A DNA stretch of 64,000 nt, taken from positions 62,001 to 126,000 of the forward strand of contig CAKZKD010000004.1 in assembly GCA_937121175.1 (NCBI GenBank), read 5' to 3'. This stretch comes from an uncultured Flavobacteriales bacterium. GTDB lineage: Bacteria > Bacteroidota > Bacteroidia > Flavobacteriales_G > Salibacteraceae. Below, one piece after another: positions 9,431 through 17,997 of this stretch (position 1 is its first letter; each line of letters opens with the position of its first letter). The notes below the pieces were generated by a model. That model saw only the letters and a program-made list of their open reading frames with translations. It did not search any database and had not been told where the DNA came from. The translations under genes were made by a program, and so were the position numbers.

Positions 9431-10657
9431 CTAACAAGGCGCTTGCTCGTTTAGCACAACGTCCTTTGATTTAACATCGGCAAAATAAGATAATATTTTA
9501 TCCAACACTAAGTCCACAGCAGCATCAGGACAAGATGCACCGCTTGTCAAGACAATTCTTGGTTTACCTTCTTTAGGTAACCAATTGGTCGTGGTAAGCA
9601 TTTTAGTATTGGGGTAATCGAAATGGTGAATGGTCATTTCATTCTCGATTTCTGAAACGTCAGAAATGTAATAAGTAGGGAATTTCTGTTCTAATAGTTC
9701 AACCAAATGACTCGTGTTTGAGCTATTATACCCCCCAACAACTATAGCCAAATCTGCTTGTTCCTTCATAAGACCGTAAGTTGCTTCTTGATTGTCATTT
9801 GTGGCATAACATAGCGTATCACGAGTATCCACAAAGTGATCTTTTATGGCCTCTTCACCATATTTATCTAGCATAATTTGCTTAAAATACTCCGCAATTT
9901 CATGAGTCTCGCTAGCCAACATGGTGGTCTGATTTACTACACCTACTTTTTCAAAAGCTATTTTTGGGTCGAATCCTTCAGAGAATTTTCCAGCAAATTC
10001 ATTATAAAATGAATCCATTGGCTTTTCCCCTTTGGCATAACCTGCAAGGTTTTTCGCTTCCTCCAAATTTTTCACAACCACGGAAGGAGCACTCTCTTTA
10101 CTGTGAGAAAATGTAGCACGTGTTTCTTCATGAATGTGTTTTCCGTGAATGATAACAGTAGCTTCCTGTTTGCCCAATTTATCAGACATGGTCCACACCT
10201 TTTTCACAAAAGGACAAGTGGTGTCATAATTCTCAATTTGTATTCCTATTCCTCTAAGTTTTTCCTCAATTTCAACCGTAGTTCCAAATGCAGGAATAAG
10301 AACAACATCTTCACTAGTCAATTCTTCCCATGGGATGATTTGGTTGCCTTTGGTGTCCATTAAAAACTGAATTCCTCTTTCGGTTAAATCTTTATTTACA
10401 AGTGGATTATGAATCATTTGACTCAATAGAAACACTCGCTTATTAGGGTTTTCCTCCAAGGTTTTAAAGCTAATTTCAATTGCATTTTCAACTCCATAGC
10501 AAAACCCAAAATGTCTGGCAATAAGAATCTCAACACTTCCGAAATCCAAAATCTGCGGAGCAAAGTCTTTTTTACGAGGGTCTGTAATTTTTCTTGACTC
10601 CTTTATTTTACCAATAAAAGAGCTTCTATAATGTTCTGGAATATCAAATTTTTTCAT
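9431..10657 (-). CDS. ispH: 4-hydroxy-3-methylbut-2-enyl diphosphate reductase (IspH), long form
   Basis: A 408-residue last enzyme of the MEP isoprenoid pathway, converting HMBPP to IPP and DMAPP with a 4Fe-4S cluster. The three cluster cysteines are visible in HFGFCYGVENAIE (C53), YDTTCPFVKKVW (~C147) and SGASCPDAAVD (~C375). At 408 residues it belongs to the longer cyanobacterial/plant-like group rather than the ~310-residue form. A TAnnTTTG promoter lies 8 nt before the start. Confidence 0.95.
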   Translation of the reverse strand: MKKFDIPEHYRSSFIGKIKESRKITDPRKKDFAPQILDFGSVEILIARHFGFCYGVENAIEISFKTLEENPNKRVFLLSQMIHNPLVNKDLTERGIQFLMDTKGNQIIPWEELTSEDVVLIPAFGTTVEIEEKLRGIGIQIENYDTTCPFVKKVWTMSDKLGKQEATVIIHGKHIHEETRATFSHSKESAPSVVVKNLEEAKNLAGYAKGEKPMDSFYNEFAGKFSEGFDPKIAFEKVGVVNQTTMLASETHEIAEYFKQIMLDKYGEEAIKDHFVDTRDTLCYATNDNQEATYGLMKEQADLAIVVGGYNSSNTSHLVELLEQKFPTYYISDVSEIENEMTIHHFDYPNTKMLTTTNWLPKEGKPRIVLTSGASCPDAAVDLVLDKILSYFADVKSKDVVLNEQAPC

Positions 10658-10664
10658 CGAAAAA

Positions 10665-10672
10665 CAAAAGTA
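10665..10672 (-). promoter_or_regulatory. -7 promoter element of ispH
   Basis: On the minus strand this reads TACTTTTG, a perfect TAnnTTTG, ending 7 nt before the ispH start codon; the message would have almost no leader. Confidence 0.55.
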
Positions 10673-10770
10673 GTTATAGCAAATACAATTAACGAATAAG
10701 GAATGAAAGGGTTCTTAAGAAATGAAATCCTTTTTAATGATGAAATCAAAATACCCTTAACGAATTAATA

Positions 10771-10778
10771 TACTTTTG
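10771..10778 (+). promoter_or_regulatory. Promoter of the tRNA-Leu unit (-7 element)
   Basis: TACTTTTG matches TAnnTTTG. It lies 7 nt upstream of a broken tRNA-Leu copy and about 95 nt upstream of the intact tRNA, so the remnant probably forms the 5' leader of the tRNA transcript. Confidence 0.6.
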
Positions 10779-10784
10779 CAGCCT

Positions 10785-10827
10785 ACCCAGGTGGTGGTTC
10801 CGATAGCTATCGGAATGCTAGACACGC
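10785..10827 (+). pseudogene. tRNA-Leu 5' remnant interrupted by a palindrome
   Basis: ACCCAGGTGGTGG (10785-10797) and TAGACACGC (10819-10827) match the acceptor/D-arm of the intact tRNA-Leu at 10873, but the D-loop bases between them are replaced by a segment containing TTCCGATAGCTATCGGAA. No anticodon arm follows. It is best read as a partial duplicate of the tRNA placed just behind the promoter. Confidence 0.7.
10798..10815. repeat. 18-bp perfect palindrome inside the tRNA remnant
   Basis: TTCCGATAGCTATCGGAA is fully self-complementary and occupies the D-loop of the tRNA remnant. The core looks like a dispersed palindrome, but copy number cannot be counted here; no second copy was noticed in this window. 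Confidence 0.7.
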
Positions 10828-10872
10828 GAATGCATGGTTTAAAATAACCTGATTGGCTAAAAATAGCCACAT

Positions 10873-10957
10873 ACCCAGGTGGTGGAATTGGTAGACACGC
10901 CAGCTTGAGGGGCTGGTGCCCGTTTAGGGCGTGCTGGTTCGAGTCCAGTTCTGGGTA
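10873..10957 (+). tRNA. tRNA-Leu (anticodon GAG)
   Basis: An 85-nt class II tRNA. Acceptor ACCCAGG pairs with TCTGGGT (one G-T), D-arm TGGTGGAATTGGTAGACACG, anticodon stem CCAGC/GCTGG with loop TTGAGGG giving anticodon GAG at 10907-10909, a variable arm (TGCCCGTTTAGGGCGT), T-arm GCTGG-TTCGAGT-CCAGT, discriminator A. CCA is not encoded. A Rho-independent terminator follows at once. Confidence 0.96.
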
Positions 10958-10961
10958 CTTT

Positions 10962-10987
10962 AAAAAACCGCTTTTGGCGGTTTTTTT
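10962..10987 (+). terminator. Rho-independent terminator of tRNA-Leu
   Basis: AAAAAACCGC and GCGGTTTTTT form a hairpin with a 5-nt loop followed by T residues, 4 nt after the tRNA end and 12 nt before the next start codon. Confidence 0.85.
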
Positions 10988-10999
10988 GTTTTTGATACT

Positions 11000-12046
11000 A
11001 TGGAACTAAAAAAATTAAAAGTCTTAGAATTAGCCAGTGTGCTTGCTGGCCCTCAAGTTGGTAGTTTCTTTGCCGAATTGGGTGCATCTGTTACCAAAGT
11101 AGAAAACCCTACCAATAAAGGTGACATTACTCGAAAGTGGAAGTTGCCTTCAGAAAGTTCAGCTACCAAAATATCGGCCTATTATGCCTCAACTAACACT
11201 AATAAAGAAATTCTTTGGTTAGACTTTAGTGTAAAACAAGATTTTGATAAACTCCATGAAGAAATTCAAGGGGCCAATATTATATTAGTGAACTTTAAAC
11301 CTGGCGACGCTGAGAAGTTTCAATTAAGCTACGAAGATTGCAAACAACTAAATCCAAATTTAATTTACGGCGAGATTACTGGTTACGGTCAAAAGGACAA
11401 GCGTACGGCCTTTGATATGGTTCTACAAGCAGAAGCCGGCTACCTATCTATGAACGGTACTCATAACCAAATGGCGAAGCTACCTGTTGCTTTTATCGAT
11501 CTTTTTGCTGCCCACCAATTAAAAGAAGGTATATTGGTCGCTTTGCTTCAAAATAACCGTCCGTGTAAGGTAAGTGTTTCATTGTATGATGCTGCAATTG
11601 CTTCCTTGGCAAATCAAGCGAGTAATCAATTAATGAACAACCATACCCCTACTCGACTTGGGACCCTGCACCCTAATATAGCGCCTTACGGAGAAATTCT
11701 AGAATTTCGAGATAATAAAAAAGTTGTTCTGGCTATCGGTTCTGACAAACAATTCCGATTATTAATGGAAGTACTTAACATTGAACCTAATACTAAGTTT
11801 GAGAATAATACCTCCAGAGTAAAATTCAGAAAGGAGATTTTAGAAGTATTGCAAGAATCAGCAAGTAAAATAACAAGGAATGAATTCGTGGCTAAATGTG
11901 ACGAATTAAAAATTCCAGTTGGAGAAATTAAAGACTTGAAAGAAGTTTTTGATACTCAAATGGCAAAAGATTTAATAATCGAAGAAATTATTGAAGGGGA
12001 ACATGTCAAGAAAGTAAAGAGTGCCGTTTTTACTATTTCTTCTTAA
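11000..12046 (+). CDS. Class III CoA-transferase (CaiB/BaiF family)
   Basis: A 348-residue protein with the family N-terminus (LKVLELASVLAGPQVGSFFAELGASVTKVEN), Asp in ...AFDMVLQAEAGYLSMNG, and the C-terminal DELKIPVGEI segment. Class III enzymes move CoA between acyl carboxylates, and the catalytic Asp is expected in the AFDMVLQA region (about residue 138). Substrate cannot be read from sequence. It overlaps the convergent gene at its 3' end by 14 bp. Confidence 0.85.
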   Translation: MELKKLKVLELASVLAGPQVGSFFAELGASVTKVENPTNKGDITRKWKLPSESSATKISAYYASTNTNKEILWLDFSVKQDFDKLHEEIQGANIILVNFKPGDAEKFQLSYEDCKQLNPNLIYGEITGYGQKDKRTAFDMVLQAEAGYLSMNGTHNQMAKLPVAFIDLFAAHQLKEGILVALLQNNRPCKVSVSLYDAAIASLANQASNQLMNNHTPTRLGTLHPNIAPYGEILEFRDNKKVVLAIGSDKQFRLLMEVLNIEPNTKFENNTSRVKFRKEILEVLQESASKITRNEFVAKCDELKIPVGEIKDLKEVFDTQMAKDLIIEEIIEGEHVKKVKSAVFTISS

Positions 12047-12590
12047 AGTATTTACGCAATACTCCAATTAATTTCACGGCCTCTTTTTCGTCCAATTGCC
12101 GCCCAAATGCAACCTTTTGACCCAAGTGGACAAATCCAATAGTTTCGCCACCCACCATCCAGAAGGAACTGAAATAGACGTTACCAAAGCTTTTTTTATC
12201 CGCATTTATCCAGCCAAATTCCTTGATATTCTGAGTAAAGTACTTGGTGGGCTTACCTTTTCCTAGGATGTCATTTTTCAAGAACAATTCACCATTTTCA
12301 AGAGTAATATGCTCGAACCCAAACTTCCTCCATAGGTAGGCGTGGACTGCCTTGTATTCGAAAAAACCCCAAAAAGCCAAGTACACCAGCAAAAAGAGTT
12401 TTTGCTCTTTGGCCCAGTCACCAAATAAGTACTGAACGATAAAAACGCCACATAAAGACCATGCAATGACCCAGACGAATAAAAGTGATTCTTGCCACTT
12501 GGGAATTTTACCGTTGATAGTCACTTGAACTTTCCCTGAATCCACCGAGTAGCATATTCGTTCGCCGATTTTAAGATTGCTTTTCACCAA
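12033..12590 (-). CDS. Small membrane protein of unknown function
   Basis: A 185-residue protein with two adjacent transmembrane helices (about residues 34-56 and 66-83), then a soluble C-terminal beta-rich domain with ITLENGELFLKNDILGKGK that resembles the PH-like domains found after paired helices in bacterial membrane proteins. Function not recognised. Its 3' end overlaps the CoA-transferase gene tail to tail. Confidence 0.6.
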   Translation of the reverse strand: MVKSNLKIGERICYSVDSGKVQVTINGKIPKWQESLLFVWVIAWSLCGVFIVQYLFGDWAKEQKLFLLVYLAFWGFFEYKAVHAYLWRKFGFEHITLENGELFLKNDILGKGKPTKYFTQNIKEFGWINADKKSFGNVYFSSFWMVGGETIGFVHLGQKVAFGRQLDEKEAVKLIGVLRKYFKKK

Positions 12591-12717
12591 ATAATTTATT
12601 GTTTGAACGCAAATTAAAGCTTCATTTATTGACTAAAACCTAAATTGTTGTCTAAATATTTTTTGACACGCAATTTTTTGTGAACTTTGGCTCAGTTTTA
12701 GTAAAGTGAACTGCATT

Positions 12718-13473
12718 ATGAAAAAAATTACTATTCTATTCTTAAGTGTTGCTGTCCTGTTTCAAGTAAAAGGACAAGTGATTGACGGAGTTCACGATAA
12801 ACTTTTTGACCAATATTTACTTGGTAAGTATGGTGATTGCTACGCACGAGCGTTCAAAATGACCACACAAGACAAGTACAAAAGCGACCCTGAACCGTAC
12901 CTGTACGTAAGTATGTGTTTGGTGCACTTACTTGAAGACCCTGAAGCTCAAGATGAGCGTCTAACTAACTTAAAAGACGCCATTAAATATGGTGAAAAAT
13001 CCAAAAAGTACCACGCAAAAGCTCAGAAAAAAGGCATTGAAACTTTTCCAATGGGTGAAAACGTTGAGTTTTATGATGAGCTAACAGTTATTGGAGTTAA
13101 TGAGGCCAAATACTGGTATTATGAAGATAAGTTCAGTAAAGCTGCATCTTGGTTTAAAAAGACTTCCAAAATTGCTCCTGAAGATGACAACCTTCAATTT
13201 GCCATGGCAGCAAACATGTTGTTGTCCCGAAATATGGAAGGGCAAAAAGTCATTGATACCGTCATTCCCAGAATGAAAGAAAAGTATCAAAATGGGGATG
13301 AAGAGCCATCTGAAGTAACCAGAGATGCTCTTGTTGTAGGTTTTTTGGCCTACAGCAAATATTTAGTTGATAATGGTCAATCTTCTAAGGCTAAACAAAT
13401 TATAAACTTTGGCCATGAGTTAATGCCCGATAATAATAGAATTACATCTAAGTGGGAAGAACTAACTCAGTAG
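12718..13473 (+). CDS. Exported helical-repeat (TPR-like) protein
   Basis: About 251 residues. Signal peptide MKKITILFLSVAVLFQVKGQ, then amphipathic helices (KYGDCYARAFKMT, EDKFSKAASWFKKTSKIAPEDD) in tandem, consistent with TPR units. The ATG at 12718 is preferred over 12706 because it opens the signal peptide. It lies 9 bp upstream of trmD and may be co-transcribed. Function unknown. Confidence 0.7.
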   Translation: MKKITILFLSVAVLFQVKGQVIDGVHDKLFDQYLLGKYGDCYARAFKMTTQDKYKSDPEPYLYVSMCLVHLLEDPEAQDERLTNLKDAIKYGEKSKKYHAKAQKKGIETFPMGENVEFYDELTVIGVNEAKYWYYEDKFSKAASWFKKTSKIAPEDDNLQFAMAANMLLSRNMEGQKVIDTVIPRMKEKYQNGDEEPSEVTRDALVVGFLAYSKYLVDNGQSSKAKQIINFGHELMPDNNRITSKWEELTQ

Positions 13474-13482
13474 TTTCGCCCC

Positions 13483-14163
13483 ATGCGGATTGATATAATT
13501 ACCGCAGTACCCGAATTACTGCATAGCCCATTAAATACTTCAATACTAAAGCGAGCACAAGACAAGCAATTAGCTGAAATTTATGTGCACGATTTACGTG
13601 AATTTGGAAAAGGAAAGTACCGCCAGATAGACGATTATCAATTTGGCGGAGGAGCTGGAATGGTGTTAATGCCCGAACCGCTAGGTCAAATGATTGAAAA
13701 ATTAATTGCAAGTACCACCTATGATGAAATCGTTTTTATGACCCCTGATGGTAAAACACTTTCGCAAGAAACTTCTAACCAATTCAGCCTCAAAAAAAAC
13801 TTTCTATTCATCTGCGGCCACTATAAAGGAATAGACGAACGTATTCGAGAAAAATATGTAACCCAAGAAATATCGATAGGTGATTATGTTTTAACAGGAG
13901 GTGAGCTTCCAGCTTGTATTGTTATTGATAGCATAGTTCGACTAATTCCTGGAGTACTCAACAATGAAACTTCGGCACTAAGCGACTCATTTCAAGATGA
14001 TTTGCTTTCACCACCAGTTTATACTCGGCCAAGAACATGGAAAGGCATGGATGTTCCCGAAGTGCTTACTTCTGGCAATTTTAAAAAGATTGATGAATGG
14101 CGTTCGAATAAGTCACAAGAACGCACTGAAGAGCGACGGCCTGACTTACTTAAAAAGAAATAA
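13483..14163 (+). CDS. trmD: tRNA (guanine-37-N1)-methyltransferase
   Basis: A 226-residue SPOUT methyltransferase that makes m1G37 in tRNAs. Family motifs: MRIDIITAVPELL start, DDYQFGGGAGMVLMPEP (about 45-61), ICGHYKGIDERI (about 108-119) and EISIGDYVLTGGELPA (trefoil knot, about 125-140). It is followed by rplS, as is common for trmD. Confidence 0.97.
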   Translation: MRIDIITAVPELLHSPLNTSILKRAQDKQLAEIYVHDLREFGKGKYRQIDDYQFGGGAGMVLMPEPLGQMIEKLIASTTYDEIVFMTPDGKTLSQETSNQFSLKKNFLFICGHYKGIDERIREKYVTQEISIGDYVLTGGELPACIVIDSIVRLIPGVLNNETSALSDSFQDDLLSPPVYTRPRTWKGMDVPEVLTSGNFKKIDEWRSNKSQERTEERRPDLLKKK

Positions 14164-14184
14164 TTTAGTTTAGAAATATGTGTA

Positions 14185-14212
14185 TTGGTTTTTATTGAAA
14201 TCATTACATTTG
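14185..14212 (+). promoter_or_regulatory. rplS promoter (-33 and -7)
   Basis: TTG at 14185-14187, 17 nt, then TACATTTG at 14205-14212 (TAnnTTTG), 33 nt before the rplS start. A good Bacteroidota-type promoter. Confidence 0.7.
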
Positions 14213-14245
14213 CACGCTCAAAATTTACCGTAATACATTTTCGCA

Positions 14246-14596
14246 ATGGATCAGATAATAAAAGAAATAGAAAGCCTTAACGTACTAGCAAGAGAAGACA
14301 AAGCATTTAAGGCTGGCGACACCATTACTCTTGATTACAAGATTAAGGAAGGAAACAAAGAACGTATCCAGCAATTTAGAGGTGTTGTGATTCAAAAGAA
14401 AGGTTCTAAGCAAAACGGAACTTTTACTGTAAGAAAAGTATCTAACGGAATTGGTGTAGAAAGAATTTTCCCTCTTTCATCTCCTGCAATCGCGAACATT
14501 GAAGTAAACAAGGTTGGTGTTGTGCGACGATCAAGAATTTATTACTTGAGAGATCTTAAAGGAAAAGCAGCAAGAATCAAAGAAAAAAGAATGTAG
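14246..14596 (+). CDS. rplS: Large ribosomal subunit protein bL19
   Basis: A 116-residue ribosomal protein with the L19 signature [14 protein letters not shown] and the C-terminal [21 protein letters not shown]. It has its own promoter and a strong terminator, so it is probably a monocistronic unit downstream of trmD. Confidence 0.98.
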   Translation: MDQIIKEIESLNVLAREDKAFKAGDTITLDYKIKEGNKERIQQFRGVVIQKKGSKQNGTFTVRKVSNGIGVERIFPLSSPAIANIEVNKVGVVRRSRIYYLRDLKGKAARIKEKRM

Positions 14597-14617
14597 GCAA
14601 ATACCGAACTTTATTAG

Positions 14618-14646
14618 AGCCCAATCGTCTTCGATTGGGCTTTTTT
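14618..14646 (+). terminator. Rho-independent terminator of rplS
   Basis: AGCCCAATCG - TCTT - CGATTGGGCT perfect 10-bp stem followed by a T run. Confidence 0.93.
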
Positions 14647-14668
14647 ATGCTCAAAATTCTCAGACTTA

Positions 14669-15181
14669 ATGGAAAAAATAGGATTGTTTTACGGGTCGGA
14701 CACAGGTTGTACAGAGGCGGTTGCACGGCTCATTCGGGATTTGATTGGAATAGATAAAGTTGATGTATTTGATGTTTACGACATTAGAGGCGATGAACCA
14801 AATCAATATAATAAGCTAATTCTAGGTCTCTCGACATGGCACGACGGTCAATTACAAAGTTCTTGGGACGATTACTATTCAAAATTTTACGATTTGGATT
14901 TTAGTGGCAAAACGGTAGCATTATTTGGCCTCGGCGACCAATACGGCTATAGCACTTACTTCTGTGATGGAATTGGTGTAATTGGAAAATTGGCAGAAAA
15001 AAATGGTGCTTCAATAATTGGCAATTGGCCAACAGAAGGCTATGAGCATGACGACTCTAAAGCATTAATTGATGATGACACATTTATTGGTTTGTGCCTA
15101 GATGAAGACAACCAAGAAGACCTGACCGATGAACGGGTTCATGCTTGGGTAAAGCAAATAGTTCAGGAGTTTGGAATTTAA
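14669..15181 (+). CDS. fldA: Flavodoxin, long-chain type
   Basis: A 170-residue FMN electron carrier. The phosphate-binding loop YGSDTGCTE (about residues 8-16), the LGLSTWHDGQLQSSWD segment (about 53-68) and the GLGDQYGYSTYFCDGIG loop (about 91-107) are those of long-chain FldA flavodoxins. Convergent with the rhomboid gene, overlapping by 4 bp. Confidence 0.95.
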   Translation: MEKIGLFYGSDTGCTEAVARLIRDLIGIDKVDVFDVYDIRGDEPNQYNKLILGLSTWHDGQLQSSWDDYYSKFYDLDFSGKTVALFGLGDQYGYSTYFCDGIGVIGKLAEKNGASIIGNWPTEGYEHDDSKALIDDDTFIGLCLDEDNQEDLTDERVHAWVKQIVQEFGI

Positions 15182-15885
15182 TTCTCCTTCTGCTTGAAAA
15201 TGTATTGAATAATGGTTTGCGGTGGGTCCACTCTTCTATTTGGATTCCAATATTGCTCCCCATACTTTTGCTCTAGGTGTGCAATATCTTCATTCTCATC
15301 GGCAATTTCCCAAGAGTATTTTTTACGCCGAAACACCTCGACACCTTTATAATAAAATCCTAGCATGGTGCCAGAAACTCCACCGAGCAAGTGTGATTCC
15401 CAGCTAATTTTCCAATCGAAAGGAAACACCCCCCAAATTAGACTCCCATAGAAAAACACAATGATTAACGATACAGACATGTGTCGATAAGATTTTCTCA
15501 AGAAACCGCTCCAAAATAAAAACGCGGCAAGCATGTAAATTAAACCGCTTGCTCCAATGTGAAAGGAAGGCCTTGCTGCAACCCAAACCCAAAAGCCCGT
15601 AATTAGCCAGCCGTATCCCATTACTTTGTAAAAAACAGGCTTATAAAAGAAATAAACCATGGCAATAAGCATAAACATAGGCAGGCTGTTGCTAATTAAG
15701 TGGTTCATATCGCCATGCACAAAAGGCGAGGTTAATATACCAAGCAGGCCGCTCACTTCTCTTGGATAGACCCCTAGAAACCCAAAATCGGATTGGGTTT
15801 GCACCTCAAGAAAGTACACCAACCACATCACAACAACGAAAAGTGTAGAAAAAGTAAAAACGCTTTGGATATTTTTAGAAATCAT
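15178..15885 (-). CDS. Rhomboid-family intramembrane serine protease
   Basis: A 235-residue polytopic membrane protein. The catalytic Ser lies in HIGASGLIYML (GASG), the catalytic His in WESHLLGGVSG, and an HxxxN-type site in DMNHLISNSLP. These are the rhomboid dyad and oxyanion residues. Substrates unknown. A charged C-terminal tail of ~40 residues is predicted to be cytosolic. Confidence 0.9.
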   Translation of the reverse strand: MISKNIQSVFTFSTLFVVVMWLVYFLEVQTQSDFGFLGVYPREVSGLLGILTSPFVHGDMNHLISNSLPMFMLIAMVYFFYKPVFYKVMGYGWLITGFWVWVAARPSFHIGASGLIYMLAAFLFWSGFLRKSYRHMSVSLIIVFFYGSLIWGVFPFDWKISWESHLLGGVSGTMLGFYYKGVEVFRRKKYSWEIADENEDIAHLEQKYGEQYWNPNRRVDPPQTIIQYIFKQKEN

Positions 15886-16016
15886 GTTTTGAGAATATCA
15901 ATAGTTCAGCCATTTAGTTTTTGCGCCGTTATGTCAGTCAAAGGTAACAGCCACTTGTTTAAAAAACTGTTGCTAGCCGACACTCCGTTACTTTTTCTGT
16001 CGGTATGTTCGCAACT

Positions 16017-17372
16017 ATGAAAGTTCACTTTATAGCCATTGGCGGAAGCGCCATGCACAACCTTGCTTTAGCACTTAATGACATGGGATACCAAGTAACT
16101 GGTTCCGATGATGAAATTTTTGAACCATCAAAAAGCAGGCTAGACAAAAAGGGAATATTACCAAATCAAATTGGTTGGAATTCAAACTTAATTCATAGTG
16201 AATTGGATGCTGTCATTTTAGGTATGCACGCTCGAAAAGATAATCCTGAATTATTAAAAGCTCAAGAACTTAATCTTCCAATATTCAGTTACCCAGAGTA
16301 TTTATATGAGGCATCAAAAGACAAAACAAGAGTTGTTATTGGTGGTTCGCACGGTAAAACTTCCATTACTTCCATGATATTGCATGTAGTGCAAAGTATT
16401 GGATTGGAATGCGACTACATGGTTGGTGCACAACTGGAAGGCTTCGATAATATGGTAAAGCTCACCGACTCTGCTAAATTCATCATTCTTGAAGGAGATG
16501 AGTATCTCTCCTCTCCTATTGACCGAAGACCAAAATTTCATTTGTACCAACCACATATTGCCTTATTGAGTGGCATTGCTTGGGACCATATAAATGTATT
16601 TCCCACCTTCGATAACTACGTGGATCAATTCAGAATTTTCATTGACAAAATTGATAAACAAGGAAGCTTGGTTTATTATGAAAAAGACCCAGAAATTGTC
16701 AAACTGGTTGAAGAATTAGACGGAAGTCTAGACACGAAAGGTTACAATATTCCGAGCTATTCCATTGAGAATGGAATTACAAAAATCAATATAGACGGTG
16801 TTGAATATCCCCTTGAAATTTTTGGAGAACATAACCTTCAAAATTTATTGGGTGCAGTGTTGATTCTAGAAAAAATGGGCATTTCAAAACCGGAAGCTTT
16901 AAATTCATTGAGTTCATTTAAAGGAGCAAGTAAAAGACTTGAGTTGGTTAAAAGAACAGAAAAAAGTGTTGTGTATAAAGATTTTGCGCACTCACCCTCT
17001 AAGCTAAAAGCCACTACTGCAGCTATGAAAAACCAATTTTCAAAACGGCATTTGGTCGCTTGCATGGAGTTGCATACGTTTAGCTCATTGAGTAAAGAAT
17101 TCTTATCGCACTATGATGGAGCAATGCAAACTGCTGATACAGCTATTGTTTATTACAATCCTCATACGTTAGAACACAAAAAACTCGAACCGATTTCTAA
17201 AGAAATGGTTGCTGAAGGATTTAATCAAGAAGGATTATTGGTATTCACGGATTCAAACGAACTAAGGGCATATTTAACTTCTCAAAACTGGAACCACAAG
17301 AACCTACTCCTTATGAGTTCTGGCAACTTTGACGGGATAGATTATAATGAGTTGGCCCAGGAGTTGAACTAA
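16017..17372 (+). CDS. mpl: UDP-N-acetylmuramate:tripeptide ligase (murein recycling)
   Basis: About 451 residues. Mur-ligase family: Rossmann start VHFIAIGGSAMHNLALAL, ATP loop GGSHGKTSITSMI (about 107-119) and the catalytic segment ILEGDEYLSSP. The N-terminal IGGSAMHNLA is typical of Mpl rather than MurC (IGGiGMSgiA). Mpl attaches recycled L-Ala-D-Glu-mDAP peptide to UDP-MurNAc. ATG at 16017 is preferred over the in-frame ATG at 16005 because the domain starts there. Confidence 0.92.
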   Translation: MKVHFIAIGGSAMHNLALALNDMGYQVTGSDDEIFEPSKSRLDKKGILPNQIGWNSNLIHSELDAVILGMHARKDNPELLKAQELNLPIFSYPEYLYEASKDKTRVVIGGSHGKTSITSMILHVVQSIGLECDYMVGAQLEGFDNMVKLTDSAKFIILEGDEYLSSPIDRRPKFHLYQPHIALLSGIAWDHINVFPTFDNYVDQFRIFIDKIDKQGSLVYYEKDPEIVKLVEELDGSLDTKGYNIPSYSIENGITKINIDGVEYPLEIFGEHNLQNLLGAVLILEKMGISKPEALNSLSSFKGASKRLELVKRTEKSVVYKDFAHSPSKLKATTAAMKNQFSKRHLVACMELHTFSSLSKEFLSHYDGAMQTADTAIVYYNPHTLEHKKLEPISKEMVAEGFNQEGLLVFTDSNELRAYLTSQNWNHKNLLLMSSGNFDGIDYNELAQELN

Positions 17373-17863
17373 AATCCCTTCTTCATCATAGGAACTTTCT
17401 TGAAAATAAGAGCTACAATAACGCTGTAACTAATTCCAAGAAGTGTAAACCCAATGAGGGTTAAGGGAATATGCATGGAAAGGCTAAAAATAACTTGAGA
17501 GGTTGCCGTTACATTCTCTAATTGGTCTTCAGGATAACCCAATGATTTAGCTTCGTCAATTCTGGCTGCAATTAAACCGGCGAAATAGTTCGGGTCAAAC
17601 CATTTGTAAAAAACATAGGTAAAGGCTGAAACCACCAAAGCAAAAGTTGCACTAGCTCTTGCTCCTACTTTGAACAATTGACCAAAAGTTCTTTGAGGAT
17701 TCTGAAGAAAACTTGCACGCATCCCAAAGAAAATAGCCAATAACAAAAACAGAAAATACAATTGGGTGCTCACTGAACTTTCCCAATCCAACGCGAAAAC
17801 CAGGACGCGCGTACTCATGCCAAAAATGGCGAAGGACAGGGCGAATAATGTGGGTGAGTTCAT
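17369..17863 (-). CDS. DUF4199-like membrane protein
   Basis: A 164-residue protein with four predicted membrane helices and the segment FVYKWFDPNYFAG-like (TYVFYKWFDPNYFAGLIAARIDEAK) before a soluble loop, an arrangement common in Bacteroidota DUF4199 proteins. No known function. Its end overlaps mpl by 4 bp, tail to tail. Confidence 0.65.
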   Translation of the reverse strand: MNSPTLFALSFAIFGMSTRVLVFALDWESSVSTQLYFLFLLLAIFFGMRASFLQNPQRTFGQLFKVGARASATFALVVSAFTYVFYKWFDPNYFAGLIAARIDEAKSLGYPEDQLENVTATSQVIFSLSMHIPLTLIGFTLLGISYSVIVALIFKKVPMMKKGF

Positions 17864-17877
17864 GTTATCTTCTTCTT

Positions 17878-17942
17878 GTCATTCTGAACTTGATTCAGAA
17901 TCTCAAATATTAAGAGAGATGCTGAAATAAATTCAGCGTGAC
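17878..17942. repeat. Imperfect palindromic intergenic repeat (REP-like)
   Basis: Left arm GTCATTCTGAACTTG and right arm ending AAATTCAGCGTGAC pair along about 27 bp with a short AT loop between (AAATATTAA). The type of sequence is widespread in intergenic DNA of many bacteria. It sits between DUF4199 and the rho terminator. Confidence 0.65.
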
Positions 17943-17966
17943 GATTGTTTTATATTATTCAAAAAT

Positions 17967-17993
17967 AAAAAAGGTCGCACTAGGCGACCTTTT
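17967..17993 (-). terminator. Rho-independent terminator of rho
   Basis: AAAGGTCGC and GCGACCTTT form the stem; on the minus strand it is followed by a T-rich stretch directly after the rho stop codon. Confidence 0.85.
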
Positions 17994-17997
17994 GATT

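Noticed and set aside
10785-10872. A second functional tRNA-Leu
   Set aside because: No anticodon or T-arm can be formed after the interrupted D-arm.
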